In this document: in pieces, positions 34,290 through 46,998 of the stretch | How positions within the stretch are numbered: position 1 is the stretch's first letter | How the letters are laid out: every line of letters begins with the position of its first letter | Assembly: GCA_036925085.1 (NCBI GenBank) | Contig: JAUPFP010000002.1 | Location: 314,001-378,000 of the forward strand | DNA from: Brachycybe producta | Lineage: Eukaryota; Arthropoda; Diplopoda; Playtdesmida; Andrognathidae | Direction: 5' to 3' | DNA: 64,000 nt | Position numbers and translations under genes: made by a program | Notes under the pieces: model-generated | The model's database searches: none | What the model was told of the DNA's origin: nothing | The model's input: the letters and a program-made list of their open reading frames with translations, nothing else

Positions 34290-36035
34290 ATTCTGTAAAC
34301 AATTTTGAATCAAAACAAAATTTTTGAAAGTTTTTTGTCACAATATATACGATAAACAGTGGTGAATACCAACGGAATAACCAAAGTTCTCCTAGCAACT
34401 CCTCCAATAAAAAGGATGGATACTTAATGTTTATAAAACATAGTCATCTTATATTATTAAAAGTAATTTTCTGAAAATAAAAATGACTTTAAAATAAATT
34501 AAGTTGAGTTAAGAAAATGTTAATTTTGAAATTAAGAAACTTACTAACAATCACTACAAGAGTGAAAAGGTAAACTAATTTTAAGATAACGTAAACATGT
34601 TAATGAAACATGGCCATCTTATGCTAATTTCAAAAGGATATAAATTTTTGTAACTTGTGAAATTGCAAAAATGAAGTAATGTGATGCCTATCATTATATT
34701 CATTATTTATGTAAGTGAGAAATTAATACAAAATTTTGGAAAGAATTGTTAAGTATGTTTATTGAAAACAGCCATTTCTTTAAAATTTCTTGTTTTTCTC
34801 TAAATAATAAGTTCAAAACAAACAAACAAAAAACTTTTTTAGTTTTTATTAATTTTAAACAAGAATATATAAGAATATAGAAGCAAGACAAAAAATACCT
34901 CTTGTAAATTTTGAGTTGTACAAAATTGACCAGATGGTACAAACAAACTGTATATTGTATAGGTTTGTATATTTTGAAATTGGACACAAATAAGACAATA
35001 ACACTGCTTTATTTATGTCTGAAATGAAGTGAAATGTTATACCTAAAATTGACACCCCGTGTTAATTGAAACTAACATCTACAATGTCCTTCTTCATCTA
35101 CATAAAATTTAGATAAATAAGGATGTGTGACAATATAGTCACTAAACAAATAGTGAAAACATGTTTAACTGTAAGTGTAAATAGCTTAATTCAAGTCTAT
35201 AAACTTGATGAAGTTCAATTGTAACTTTTAATTATTAATAATTACTGTATGCCCTTGGTGATAGGTATTAGTGTCTTAAGTCCATGTTAATTTTATGTTA
35301 ATCATTAATTCAGTGTCTAAATCATTTATGTGTCCTAACCAAAAACAATCAAAGGGCATGAATGTTCAGAAATACCTTTTAAAAGTTAAATTATTATTAT
35401 CTTATAAAAAGCAAATTAAAATACTTTACTTTTGATGTTATTGAATAGTTCAATACTATGAGAGGAGTTTTTATAACAGTATTGCTAAATATTATTTTTT
35501 TCAAAAAATCGATTTTATATCTAAATTTTGTGTCAGAATTATATTGTTGTCTCAACTATAAAATATGTCTAAGTGTGAAGACAAATGTTATTGTAAATAA
35601 CAAACTACAACTCTTAAAAAATTTAAATAACCTAGTGCCTTTTCCTTCAAAAAAGTGGTAATTACTGCCTCGTAAGTGCAAACATCACCGTGCAATAGTA
35701 TGGACGATCTCATCTTCATAGACATCTTAAAAATGTCCTAATTTTTGTTTTACTACAAAAAACAATCATCAAGAAACTATAAAACTTATCTAACTACTGA
35801 AGAGCACTACCTAAGTGAGAGAGCATTCTTAATAGCTGAACACAATCTTCTTCAAAAGACTTGATTAAGAATCATCTAGGCTAATGACATCTAAGAAAAA
35901 AGATCTTCCAGTCCAAAAACATTCTAGAGAGAAAGTCTTCAAGTTTCATTATTTTCATCAGGCATGCTACCAACCATATCTTCTACTAGCTATCATCCTA
36001 GGCACTGTGGCACCAAATATATAATATATGCTATA
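34290..36035. other. AT-rich non-coding DNA
   Basis: Strongly AT-rich. The ORFs present are Lys/Asn/Ile/Phe-rich chance frames. I see no repeat boundaries, RNA genes or domains. Confidence 0.5.
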
Positions 36036-36246
36036 TTCAATTCAATTCAATTCAACTCAGTACACCTGCAATCAGCTCGAAAGCCATGTGGCAGGGGGGA
36101 TTGCTCCCATTCATAAACTACTGTCATTTAAACAGAATAGGACATCATTGTTAAATTGAAATTGTCCTAACAAAGGGCTATCTACTGGAAGAGAATTCCA
36201 TAGTCGAATAACATTTGGGAAAAAAGACCAGAAATATGCATCAGTT

Positions 36247-38890
36247 CTAGCAGTTAATTTTTTGATGGCCTTGTCTACCCTTAAGAGGATTTCTAGTTAA
36301 TAAGCCATTGAGCAGAGCAATGTTATCATCAGTCAGCAACCATTCGAATAGGGCAAGGCTTTGCTCATTTCTTCTGGCTGTTAATGATTCCCATTGTAGT
36401 TCCTGGAGCATTGACGATACACTGTCGGTATACATATATCTTCCTTTCACAAATTTTGCAGCCCTACACTGTACCATTTCTATTTCATGTTTTGAGTTAC
36501 TTCTAAATGGATTCCAAATTAGTGAATAATATTCTAATATAGGTCTAAACAGGCTAAAATAACATGCCTCTTTTACATTTTGTTTACAATGTTTAAGGGT
36601 GCGTTGAACAAATTGCAGTCTTTGATTAGCTTTGCTGACTGCTTTGGTTATATGTTCTTTCCATAGCATGTCTTTTGATAAGGCTAAGCCTAAATAATTG
36701 ATTTTATCAACATGGGTTAGCTGAACATCCCTCATAGTGTAAGGTACCCTGCAAGGTTCATGTTTTCGGGAAACATGCATAATGTTGCATTTAATTCTAT
36801 TTAGTAGTAAATGCCACTCAGCACACCATTCTTCAATGCTATTTAGATCTCTTTGGAGGGCTTCAATGTCCTCATTACTCCTAATCCTTCTGTACACAAC
36901 AGCATCATCGGCAAATAAACACATTGTACTGCTGCACCTATCTGCCAGATCATTTATGAACAAAAGGAAAAGCAGTGGTCCAAGAATGCTACCCTGAGGT
37001 ACACCAGATGTTACTTGTGCCCAGTCTGACATGGCGCCATCAATTTGGACACGCAGTTGTCTATTGGATAAGAAAGATGACATCCATAAAATTACTTGGT
37101 TATTTATATTAAATGTTATCATTTTTTTTTAATTAGTAGTGAATGTTTTACTGTATCAAATGCTTTTGCAAAATCCAGAAATACCAAATCAAATTCGGCC
37201 TTACTGTTCAAACCAGACTGTATGTCTTGCATGAATAGTGCCAACTGGGTATCACACGATCTGCCTTTGTGAAAACCATGCTGATTTTCATGAATTAGTT
37301 TATGCATCTTTAAATGCTTGATTGTACAAGAATAAATTATGTGTTCAAGGGTTTTACAAACAATGGATGTTAAAAAAATTGGTCTATAGTTTTTTGGAAG
37401 GTGTTCATCACCCGTTTTAAAAATTGGACAAATGCTCGCTTGCCTCCATGCTAATGGCAATATTCCACTCTGAAGGGAGTCTTGAAAAAGTTTACTTAAA
37501 AATGGACTGACTTCTGCAGCCAACTCTTTTAGTAATCTTGGTAAATTTCATCTGGGCCTGATGATTTGTTTGTATCTAAATTACAAAGAAGGGTTTGTAA
37601 TCCAGTGGTGTCTATGACTATGTCTGGCATAACTTGAGGTAAGGTGTCCATTGGTTGTACCTTGTTACCATCATTAGAATGAAAAGATCAAACATCAGAA
37701 CAAACATCACCTAGGGGTGTCATAATTGAAGTTATGGTATTTGGACTTTTGTTGAGACTTTTTACATATTTCCAGAATGATTTAGGGTTTTTATGGAGTG
37801 AGACACCCAACACATTATTTGTAAAATTTAAGTGTTCCTTTTTAAGTAAACTTTTCACATGAGATCCCTGGAAGCTGAATTGTAATTTAGTAGTGGCATT
37901 AATATTTCTTTTCATTTTAGATTGAGTTTCGCGTTGCTTACGAAGAGCCCGGCGTATCTCATTTGTGTACCAAATTGGCTCCGAGCTTGATTTAGAATTT
38001 TTGAGTGGAATGAATTATTTTATTCCATTTGAAATTACTCTAACAAATGATGCCCACTGTTGGTTTACATCACTTGATTTAACATTATCATTATTCAATT
38101 CTTTTGACACATAAAGTTTAAAATTAGCCCAATCAGCTTTGTTGTACTGAAGAACATTTCTGGGAGCCTATTGGATTTTTTCAACTTGGGTAACTCCAAG
38201 TAAATCATTTTGTGATCACTTATGCCATCAACAACTTCAATTGATTGCACATTCTCTGGGGTGTTGGTCAATACTAAATCTTGAATATTAGCTGATGAAT
38301 TGGTGAGACGTGTTGGGGTTTGCACAAGCTGATCCAGGGAATACGTGTATACACAATCAAGCAGTATATCTATTAATTTATGACATGAAGTCTGGGAATC
38401 TATAGCATAATTTTTCCAATTTATTCCAGGAAGATTAAAATCACCACCAATGAGAACTGATGCATATTTGTGGACAGAAAATAAGGAGTCCAGACATTTT
38501 CTAAATTGGAGTAAGTCCTCCTCGTCATTTGATGGTGGATGTCTTCCATTTTTAAGCAAAATGCTACAACAAACAGCCTCACAGTCTCCCTCAAACAATG
38601 GCTCTATTTGACAAAAAAATTTTGTTGAAAACTAGAAATACTCTACCACTTTTTTTTTCTCCCTATCTTTTCGGAATATGCTAAATTGTTGGGGAAACAC
38701 TTCTTCAGAGGGAACATCTTCAGATAGCCATGATTCACCACCAAAAATAATATCAGGAAAATAGCTTTCTACTGCTTCTTTAAACTGAATTACTTTATTT
38801 CTTATACTTCGGCAATTCACTATTAGTGTTTTTAGTATATTACTTGAAGGCTTATTATTTTCTTTGTTGTCCTGAGAATCTTTCATTGAA
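36247..38890 (-). pseudogene. LINE ORF2: AP endonuclease and reverse transcriptase
   Basis: The endonuclease N-terminus is at 38632-38886 (LIVNCRSIRNKVIQFKEAV, GGESWL). Its C-terminal part is at 38095-38598, with GGDFNLPGINW and GISDHKMIYLE. The RT palm begins at 37119-37523 (KNYRPIFLTS, HGFHKGRSCDTQLA, FLDFAKAFDTV) and continues in another frame at 36247-37122 with SGVPQGSILGPLLFLLFINDL and a complete catalytic box FADDAV. The C-terminal segment has RPILEYYSLIWNPF and LQELQWESLTARR. Only a few frameshifts (near 37120, 37530-37690, 38030 and 38600) separate the blocks, so this copy is much better preserved than the + strand LINE at 28.8-32.4 kb. Confidence 0.85.
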
Positions 38891-38999
38891 GGCTTTTTAT
38901 TAGAAAGGGTTTCTTTTTGGATATTTGATTTACATGCATTAACTGAACGATCTTTCTTCCTAAAAGCAGGGCATTTAGCAATTAGTGGTTTCCCTGGAC

Positions 39000-39785
39000 A
39001 TTACTGCAGACAGATTTCCAGAGAACAGAGCTCAAGACATCCTTACCAGCTGCAGTCAGGTGAAGGCCATTTCATAGATAATACTCCTCAGGAGCTCTAA
39101 GAAGCTCCTGAGAAGCATCAGCATATGAGTAACCAGCACTACGACAGAGAAGAGAAATCTCTCGTGAGAGATCTGTCTCTCTAGAAAGATGTTTGAGTTG
39201 CTCAGCTATCCCCTTTGGTGCATCCATCTTGATATTGTTAGTGCCGGCATGCACAACCACAACAGGGTTAAGACTTGCTTTACTCAGTGCTGCCTCAACT
39301 CGAGTGGTTAAGTGCTCAACACGTGTGCCTGGATAACACCACGTAGTTGACTTTCCAGTTTTGCCGACCTTAACACCTCAAACGATACTGTCACCAATGA
39401 GATGCACATTGATAGGCTTGTCAGTTTGCGGGCTAACATTAGTGGAGGTAGAGGCAGGGGGCTCCCAAACCCCAGACAACACACCAAATCAGTTTCCAAC
39501 CATGGCAGAAGGACTACCACTAGCCACGACACTGGCAAAGCTTTTTCTCTGTGGCTGAAATCCTTTGCCTTTAACCACCGTCCATCGATCACCTGTCTGG
39601 GCTGCCCAATTCATAACAACAAGATCAGTCCCAACAGATGCATTGGATGTCGAACCGGATGCTGCATCACAAGTCTGGCACCCAACCTCATGACAAAACA
39701 ACAGGAGATGGAAATGGCTATACTAACAGATGCAATTCCTAAAACAATCTTCAACTCTCTCCTGAAAGACTTATATAAGTAATTA
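39000..39785 (-). pseudogene. LINE ORF1 with SGNH-hydrolase (esterase-like) domain
   Basis: Read across frames on the minus strand. A GDSIV block near 39390-39405 is the nucleophile motif of SGNH hydrolases, and VVVHAGTNN near 39240-39260 corresponds to the GxND block. The region 39072-39260 encodes AEQLKHLSRETDLSREISLLCRSAG. The upstream part (39489-39701) has a CHEVGCQTC cysteine cluster and WTVVKGKG. A stop follows GDSIV and a frameshift splits the domain. Esterase-type ORF1 proteins are established in CR1-group LINEs; their role is thought to be lipid or membrane association, not firmly known. Confidence 0.65.
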
Positions 39786-41091
39786 AATATTTATTTTCTT
39801 TTTTTATAAAACAGACCAATTGCTGAGATTTTTGCCATCAATATATTTAATAATTTTTTTACTACCTGACACTACTCCACCAGAAGATTGCCAAAATATT
39901 AACTGAAATGTGATTGGCTAAATAAGCACCAGGTATGTTAAGAATATTAAGGAAATCTTTCAAACTATGGTTGTGTTTTAATCAGCTTAATTAGCTTAAT
40001 CAGTTTTATCAAGCTTACTATTTAAGTTAGAAACTGGGTAACATCGTAATTTACTTTATGGCTTCAGAACAAATATTTTTCTTTCATTTGTTATGATCAT
40101 AACCTTATTATACAATTATTATTCTTATTGTTTCTTGCTTTCTAAACTTTGTTTGGAATTCCAAAATGTGTGGAAAACACAGAGCAATGCGCCAGTAATA
40201 CATTGATGGATAACTTTCCTGAAAAATGATGTTTATATCCTACAACTTGATTGCATTGATGTCTTTTGGGCAGATGATATGTTGTTTTTAAGGTGTTTTT
40301 TAAACTAGAAAATTGCATTTATTCATTTATTTTTATGAAAGATTCGCACGCAAAACTGTTGCAAAATTAACAATAGAAGAAGAAAAAACACGAGTGCAAC
40401 AGGATACAAGCAAAAATAAGGTGGCATACGTTGCCCACAAACGGACTGTGGTTTTCAAATGGTAGGATAACAAAATACTAATGAAAATTTTCTAGCAATA
40501 TAATAGGTGCACACGAGTAACTTATGAGTGCAAGTTCAAGCATAGATCATTGTGATGGCAATGGAACAATGTGTGAAACATGCCTTTGTTTGTAATTTTA
40601 TGAATTTCAAAATTTATAATTTAGAATTAATCAATTGAAAGTAAAATAATTACAACTAATCAACGAGAGCAAGTTTTTTGGGAAGAACATTTAAGTGACT
40701 TGTGTGTACTACTTGCCCAAAGTGCCAACTAAATAAACTGAAGTCAATTTTTTAGATTCTAAGGTGCAAATTGTGCACATGCTATATACAAACAAAAACC
40801 ACTCTTGATGTGAAGAAGGCCGCCATGAAATGAAAATTTGGGTGGACACGCCAGTGTCCAAAATGTGGATTTTAATGTGAAAAATCTGGAGGACGAAACT
40901 ACATGACATGACAAGTGGTGCTGGTCGTGTGGCAAAGGGCTTGACAAGAACAATCCCTTGTGCCATTTTAATAGTGAAAGTGACTCACCTTGTGCTGGAC
41001 TGCTCTGCTTATTGAATCTCGGACAACTGACAAGAGTTCTTGTAGAGGAGATCAACAGATTGGCAATTCAAATTGATGATAACTTCACATT

Positions 41092-41198
41092 AACTTCAAA
41101 CAGCAGATATCTTTTTTTCCATATATAACAATTCTACTGATATGTAAAATCAGTAGAATTGTTATATATTGCAAGAAAGATATCTGCTGTTTGAAGTT
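41092..41198. repeat. 50-bp inverted repeat (hairpin)
   Basis: The left arm 41092-41141 (aacttcaaacagcagatatc...) pairs with 41149-41198 around a 7-nt spacer, with about four mismatches near the middle of the arms. It is either a tiny palindromic element or a recent fold-back duplication. Confidence 0.92.
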
Positions 41199-41926
41199 AG
41201 CCAGTTACGGCTGCTCCACCATTATAAATCAAGTTATTGAGAGTTACTTCAATGGTCGAGATTTTAGCTCTCATTAATGTCATTGTCTTTACTTCCTATA
41301 CTTTTGTGGTTGGGTTAAGTTGAATAGTAAACATATGAATATGTTTCATTTATCATATTGTTTATTAGTTTTGTTTTTCTTCCTAAAAATGTTACCAATG
41401 AGCTCTTTCATGTAATTTTAAAAGAATGTGTGCAAAAAGTGCTTCCATATTTTTTGTACCCTGAAAAATAATTGTAATTTTTATGAAAATAAATCTCATC
41501 AATTAGGTTTCATTTTTTTATAAAAAGCAACTTATTTTTTCTACTTTTTGTATTAACCTGTGTATCTAATGAAAGTTAATCATACTCTTAAGAGAACAGT
41601 AGTTTTGTAAATAAACATTTTTTTATTAAAATCTAAGTGTATTCTATTTTTATGGTTAAAGTTTAAAATGAAATAAACTGTTTCAGTAATAATATTTATG
41701 AAAAGCGTTTTAATAGGAAAGCCTATTAAAGTGGTCAAAACTGAACAATGAAAAGATAAAGTACCAATTTTTGTATATTATTCTATTGTCATGCACTATA
41801 CTGCAAATCTAAACATAATTTTAGCAAAGAATAATTTTAAAATTCATGAGTTTGTTTGAATCAGAAATGTAATGAAATAATGTATATTGATAACATTTCT
41901 AGAAGATTTGTTTAAAACACTACTAC

Positions 41927-41930
<4 letters not shown>

Positions 41931-41995
<65 letters not shown>
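41931..41995. repeat. (TA)n microsatellite
   Basis: About 65 bp of pure TA dinucleotide repeat. Confidence 0.97.
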
Positions 41996-41998
<3 letters not shown>

Positions 41999-42326
41999 GA
42001 GGGACATTGACAAATTTACAGGCAACACAAAACTTACAAGGCTTATATAATTGGAAATTTCCAATAATTTATCAGTGAACTATTATTGCACAATTTGCTG
42101 AGAGGTGCCGAGAGATTGGCCGAGAGGTGCAACATCTATATACAAGCAATACACTTACTTTATAAATCCATCACAACACCCAATACATCACAAAACCTAA
42201 AACTCCATGACAATGCCCATGGCCCACACAATGGAGGTCTGGCAGGGCTCTAGCCTGGAGGCTCGAGATTAGGGGGCTTGGCATGGCAGGTTGGGCAACT
42301 AAGTGAGATGAACAGAAGACAAAAAG

Positions 42327-43044
42327 TGTAACAACCCGACTTGGGCCCTTTACAATGCCCGGTAAAACTTCTCTGTCTTACCGGAATCCAGACTCCTACG
42401 GGGTCCGGGATTGCAGCCTTAGCTGCCCTCTTGCACATTGTGTCGGGGTGGCATCAGCCAGCCCGAGTCTGACCCGCCGAGAAACGCCGGATGAAAGACC
42501 GACGAGAATGGCGAGAACCCACGGTGAATCCCATGGAGGGTTTCCCGTGAAACCGGTGTCGAGAAGTACCAGCCGCAAGCCGAACTGTACCGACTGTACA
42601 GGACGGTGATGGTTAGGGAGGACTCCCTCGCTGAAAACCCCTACCCTCCCCTTGGCAGCTTTACTAATAATTAACACAACTCAGTGTAGTATAGTGAAAT
42701 TAATAATAATTTATTCAGATATAAATATAAACACTTACTGAATAAATGAGATTCACCAGTATTCCAAAACAAACAAAGAACAAAGGAATCATCAAATGGT
42801 GGCCATCTTGGTCACCAGCACACACAACACATTCTTTTACATTTCAGAGTTTCACTACACTGTCCAGTATATAATGGCAGCTGCTAATATATATCCCCCA
42901 GGTTACTTCACCTGGGGGAGGACCGTGACCCTACCTGGGGTTCATGTCATCTGCTGGGCTGCCTACTATAGCAGCCTAGCCAATGACATAAGGATTCAGT
43001 CTGCCCCTTCCCATTACAGGCAGTTGTGAAACTGGGTCGTCACA
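42327..43044 (-). repeat. Solo LTR, family D (related to A)
   Basis: 718 bp from TGTAACAACCCGAC to GTCGTCACA, flanked by a 4-bp duplication AAAG (42323-42326 and 43045-43048). Orientation is inferred as minus because its reverse complement ends cggtaagacagagaagttttacc...gttaca, like the family A LTR 3' end. It contains a perfect 10-bp inverted repeat tcccccaggt/acctggggga at 42894-42919, adjacent to a tatatat run. Confidence 0.82.
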
Positions 43045-43048
43045 AAAG

Positions 43049-43495
43049 TGACTATAAAATGTTGGATTTTTGTCCATCCAACTAAAATTATTTTATCAGG
43101 CACATTACATTATCTTCTCATCATACTAACTTTTTGTTTCTACTTTACTGATAGCTATTACTGGGTGGGCAACCCTTAACCATAGCAGTAGGACCTATCA
43201 CCTGAATTATTGGCAGGCCCTCTGCCTATCAGGTAGTTAGAGGCCCACTTCAACTTGTGGGGGCCATGATAACACCAAATAAGCCACAACACAAAGTTCC
43301 ACAACACCAAATACACAACAACACATCCCACAACATGGCAACAATCACAAAATAATGTTTTGCAACAACACCAAATACACTACAACACAAACTGTGCTCC
43401 AACCCCTGAAAAGTCACAATACATTTTTTCACATGAAACATTTTTCAGAATAGGCCACATACATTAAAATCTAAGTTTTAAATTTATATTTATTT
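43049..43495. other. Non-coding spacer with aacaccaaatac words
   Basis: The tract 43265-43400 repeats acaacaccaaatacac-like words several times. No gene. Confidence 0.5.
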
Positions 43496-43860
43496 ACTAG
43501 TGGGGTAACCAGTCATAAATGATGGGAGCAAAATTCACAGGCAATTGTGTGCATGTGCGTCGTTTGTTCCTTTTTTACTCCTTTCATTTCAATTTCAGTC
43601 ACGCCTCCCCCTTTTTTACTCCCTCTACATTTCTCTCTCTCCCCCTCCTCTACACTTTCCAACCTTTTCTCCTCTCCAATTTAATATTATGGGGTTCTTG
43701 GACGAGAAGGGTGCAACATATAGTTGACCTTGGAAAAAAAAAGCTGTTCATTTCTTCATTTATTTAAATTTATATAAATTCCTATGTGCTTCAAGGTTTT
43801 TGTACAGTGTTACTCCACACACACACACAGACCTGGGATATTAGATATATAATAAGTAGA
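43496..43860 (+). repeat. MITE-like family M, full copy
   Basis: From actagtggggtaaccagtcataaatgatgg through the CT-rich tract and tggggttcttgga to a CA-rich run and gacctgggatattagatata. Complete compared with the other copies. Confidence 0.8.
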
Positions 43861-43990
43861 AGTGGGATGAATCCTATATTTTCTCAAATCCAATCCGAAT
43901 CCAATTCTAAAAGATTCTCGAATCCCTCATATAATAATCCTATAGTATTCATTATAAAGATACTGTTGTGGTTTGGTTACACACAACTGT

Positions 43991-44649
43991 TGTGGTTATT
44001 GCACAACTTTTTATTAATAAATTGAATATTTAATAATCTCAACACAAACACTGCAAATTGCATTTGAATAGCTTTATTTTATTTACTTGCATCGACCATG
44101 AGGTCCACCACTAGAGTTGCCAGAGGAATTGCGTGAGGTCGAAACCTGCAGAACAACACCTAAGCTGGTCCAAATGACCAAGTGTCTGTTTATGATCCAG
44201 AGGAACACTGGGGTTCAACGTGACAGTTAGATGACTAGCAAGACAAACTGTCCACATCGATAGGAGCTGCTGAAGGCACCCAAAATTTGCCCGTAAGCAC
44301 TGCCTTTGCAATGAGAAGGCTGGAAGGATATGGAGGGTTAGTGACCATTGCTGTAGTGGTGAACGTGGAGGGTTACTGACCATTACTGTAGTGGTGAACG
44401 TGGATGCTTTACATATATAATAATTGGTACATGATAATGAATTGCAAAGTACATGAAATGATACACAACCAGAAAACACATTGTCAAAAACAATCTAAAC
44501 AAGATAATCATAACGTAGATAAACTATAAGTTAAGACATAATGATATTTACACTAAATAATGTGTGTGCAGTTGTAAACATGCACGGTCATGCACCAAGT
44601 TACTGAAAATTATTTTGAAAGAGAAAATGAATAGCTGCTGATCACCACA
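43991..44649 (-). repeat. 3' LTR of the CsRn1-like element
   Basis: 659 bp with TGTGGT/ACCACA ends. A 34-bp segment (gttactgaccattactgtag...) is duplicated in tandem near 44330-44405. It matches the 5' LTR except for small indels and the 25-bp palindromic insertion there. Confidence 0.85.
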
Positions 44650-44668
44650 GTACTCCCCCCTAAGTGTT
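44650..44668 (-). other. Polypurine tract of the CsRn1-like element
   Basis: On the minus strand cacttaggggggagtac abuts the 3' LTR. This purine run is in the expected PPT position. Confidence 0.75.
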
Positions 44669-44699
44669 AACTGAGAGAGAAGAAAAAAAATAGAAAAGT

Positions 44700-45205
44700 T
44701 CAATGTCTGTTGAGAAATGCTTCTGCTGCTTTGCTTGTGAACCGAACTCGTCGTCCAGAACGGGTTGTGATGACTGGAGGTTCTGTAGCAACAGGTGGGC
44801 TTGCAGGAACAGGTGAGAGTGGCTGCTGGTCTTGAGTTGGTGTGATGAAAGCTGGTTTAAGGCGGTCTATAGAGATGCAGACTTTGTGACTGTTGATTCT
44901 AATCATGAAGAACTTTGGAGACCTTGAAAAAACTTCATATGGTCCGTCGTATGGTGCTTGAAGAGGGCGGCGCACTGCACTATGTCAAACGAAAACATGT
45001 GTGCAGTTGGAAAGTTTTTTGAATATGAAGACTGGATGTGTGCCATGATGCTGGGGTATCGATGGTCGTAAATTCCGCATGTGTGTTTCAAGTCGTTTAG
45101 CAAAGTCTGATGTATCGATGCTGTTGTCCTCCTGAGAAGTGAAGAATTCACCAAGAATTGACCAATGTTGCTGATGTTGCATTGAGGTCTTCTTTGAAGG
45201 AACAA
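44700..45205 (-). pseudogene. pol: Integrase C-terminal region with GPY/F module
   Basis: The frame 44700-44975 contains LQAPYDGPYEVFSRSPKFFMI, VCISIDRLKPA and a C-terminal TRSGRRVRFTSKAAEAF. This is the GPY/F-type module and tail that CsRn1-lineage integrases have. The 45205-44985 stretch links it to the core in a shifted frame. Confidence 0.75.
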
Positions 45206-46195
45206 CGGATACCTAGGAGTAAGATCGGTAGCTCTTCAGTCCACTTGTCATTACCACGGCACATGATGGCTGTTTTTAGCTGACGATGGAAACGTTCTAT
45301 GAGGCCATTAGATGCTGGATGGAAAGCTGTAGTACTAATTCGTGTTGTACCAATTAAAGTTGTAAGTGCTTTAAAAAGGTACAACTCGAACTGGCGTCTT
45401 TGATCTGATGTGATGTAGAGAGGTACACCAAATCTTGCAATCCAAAAGTTGAAAAATGCCGTTGCAACTGTTTCTGCTGTGATGTCCATGATGGGAACAG
45501 CTTCTAGCCATCGTGTAAAACGATCTATCATGGTGAGGCAAGAAGCAAATCCAGAAGATGGAGGCATGGGTCCAATAATGTCTATGTGGACATGCTTGAA
45601 GCGCATCTGTGGATGTGGAAATGCTGAAAGTGGTGCTGAGACGTGTCGAGTAACTTTGGAATGTTGGCATTGCAAACAGGAATGCACAAATGTTTTGCTA
45701 TCTTTTTCCATGTTTGGCCAAACGAAAGTTTTGTTGACTAGAGGCAAAGTTGCTTTAGTACCAGGGTGGGCAATATCGCGCAGGTTATGAAGAACTTGCT
45801 GACGAAAGTTCACAGGTACGAACAGTCTAGGTGAAGATGTAGACATATCACAGTATAATGGGTGTGATGTTGTAGGAAACTGCATTCTAGATAACTTGAG
45901 GCTTGTCTCTGAGTTGAGAAGATGCTGTAGTTCATCATCTGTTTCTTGAGCTTCAGAGATGGCTTGGAAGTCAAGGTCTTTAGAAATGGATTCTGTGCGT
46001 GACAAGGCATCAGCTGGAATGTTAGCTGAACCGGGAAGATGATGGATGTCCGTTGTGAACTGTGCGATGAGTTCAAGATGCTTAGCTTGCCTTGGTGATG
46101 CTTTCTCGGGTCGTTGTCTCCAAGCGTAAATGAGAGGCTTATGATCGGTGAAGAGGATGAATGATCTTGCTTCCAACAAAAATCGGAAATGCTTG
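45148..46195 (-). pseudogene. pol: RNase H end and integrase of the CsRn1-like element
   Basis: Starts in the RNase H domain ([23 protein letters not shown], with the catalytic Asp of TDHKPL) right after the solo LTR. The HHCC zinc finger spans [19 protein letters not shown] to SCLQCQHSK. The DDE core has [20 protein letters not shown] and [11 protein letters not shown]. The open frame is long (about 350 aa) and then breaks into the tail frame near 45150. Confidence 0.85.
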
Positions 46196-46994
46196 TGTGG
46201 CAACCTGGTCTGCTCCAATTTTGATTTTGATGGAGAATTTTCCTATGGTGGTCTGCCTGACAGCTACAGTAGGCTGTTGGGACGGACGCCATTTTGGTGA
46301 CAGCAGACCTTTCACCATGAAGTCTATGGGTGAGAGGTCAGAAGTGACCTCTGTCCCCTCCAGGTGGAGTTGCCTGGAGGTTTCCTGTGGCCTAGTCAAC
46401 CACAGGATCTGGGCAGTTGGTTGGAGGCTTGAACAGTGACTAGACCTGTGGGTGGAGGTCTGATTGACCTCCACTGTCCAGCATCTATTGGATCATCTTT
46501 TGTGCCTTTGGCCTGGAGGCTTCTTTGCCTTGTTTGTATATTTATGGGGGCTTTGCTGGTAGAAGTTTACCAGCCAAGTTGTGTAAATATTATTGCTGCC
46601 ATCATTTTGCATCTAATTCGTCGTAAGTGAATAAATCACTTTTAATCATCTTACCTTGTGTGTCGTGTCTATTTCTTGGAGAGTACCGCGTGGGAGGGTG
46701 GGATTGGCGGTTGGGGAATCACCACCGTCCTGCTACCGACTTGTTTCGGCCGGTACTCGTGTCGGCTCGCGGTAAAACTGGAGTTCTACCGCAATATTCT
46801 CGGCGAGGCGGCGGTCTTTCGTCGTGTTTCACCATCGGGAGAGCTCCGCGTCGGCACCACCCAAGGGGTGCACCGTGTGGAGAGGCAGCTACGGGTACGG
46901 TCCCGTCCCCGTCGTCAGAGCTCTGGTACCAGTAAGTGCGAGCGTTTTTAGAATTCGTTTACCGGGTATTGTAACGGTCCGGCGGGACGTTACA
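46196..46994 (+). repeat. Solo LTR, family A
   Basis: A 799-bp LTR from TGTGGCAACC to GTTACA in + orientation, with target duplication CTTG (46192-46195 and 46995-46998). It disrupts the CsRn1-like RNase H in antisense. Confidence 0.95.
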
Positions 46995-46998
46995 CTTG

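Larger units (their letters stand above)
36036..39785 (-). mobile_element. LINE of the CR1/Jockey group, near full length but decayed
   Basis: Reading on the minus strand: ORF1 (esterase type) at 39785-39000, ORF2 (AP endonuclease, RT, C-terminal domain) at 38890-36247, then a 3' region ending in an (ATTCA)n-type run at about 36040-36058. The ORF order, domain set and short-repeat tail are those of CR1-group LINEs. Confidence 0.8.
39786..42326. other. AT-rich intergenic DNA
   Basis: No gene recognised. It contains the hairpin at 41092-41198 and the (TA)n at 41931-41995, listed separately. Minus-strand ORFs near 40709-41055 have no recognisable domain and overlap each other in different frames. 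Confidence 0.5.

Noticed and set aside
40709-41055. Overlapping minus-strand ORFs as a small gene
   Set aside because: No domain, no shared frame, and no start or composition evidence.
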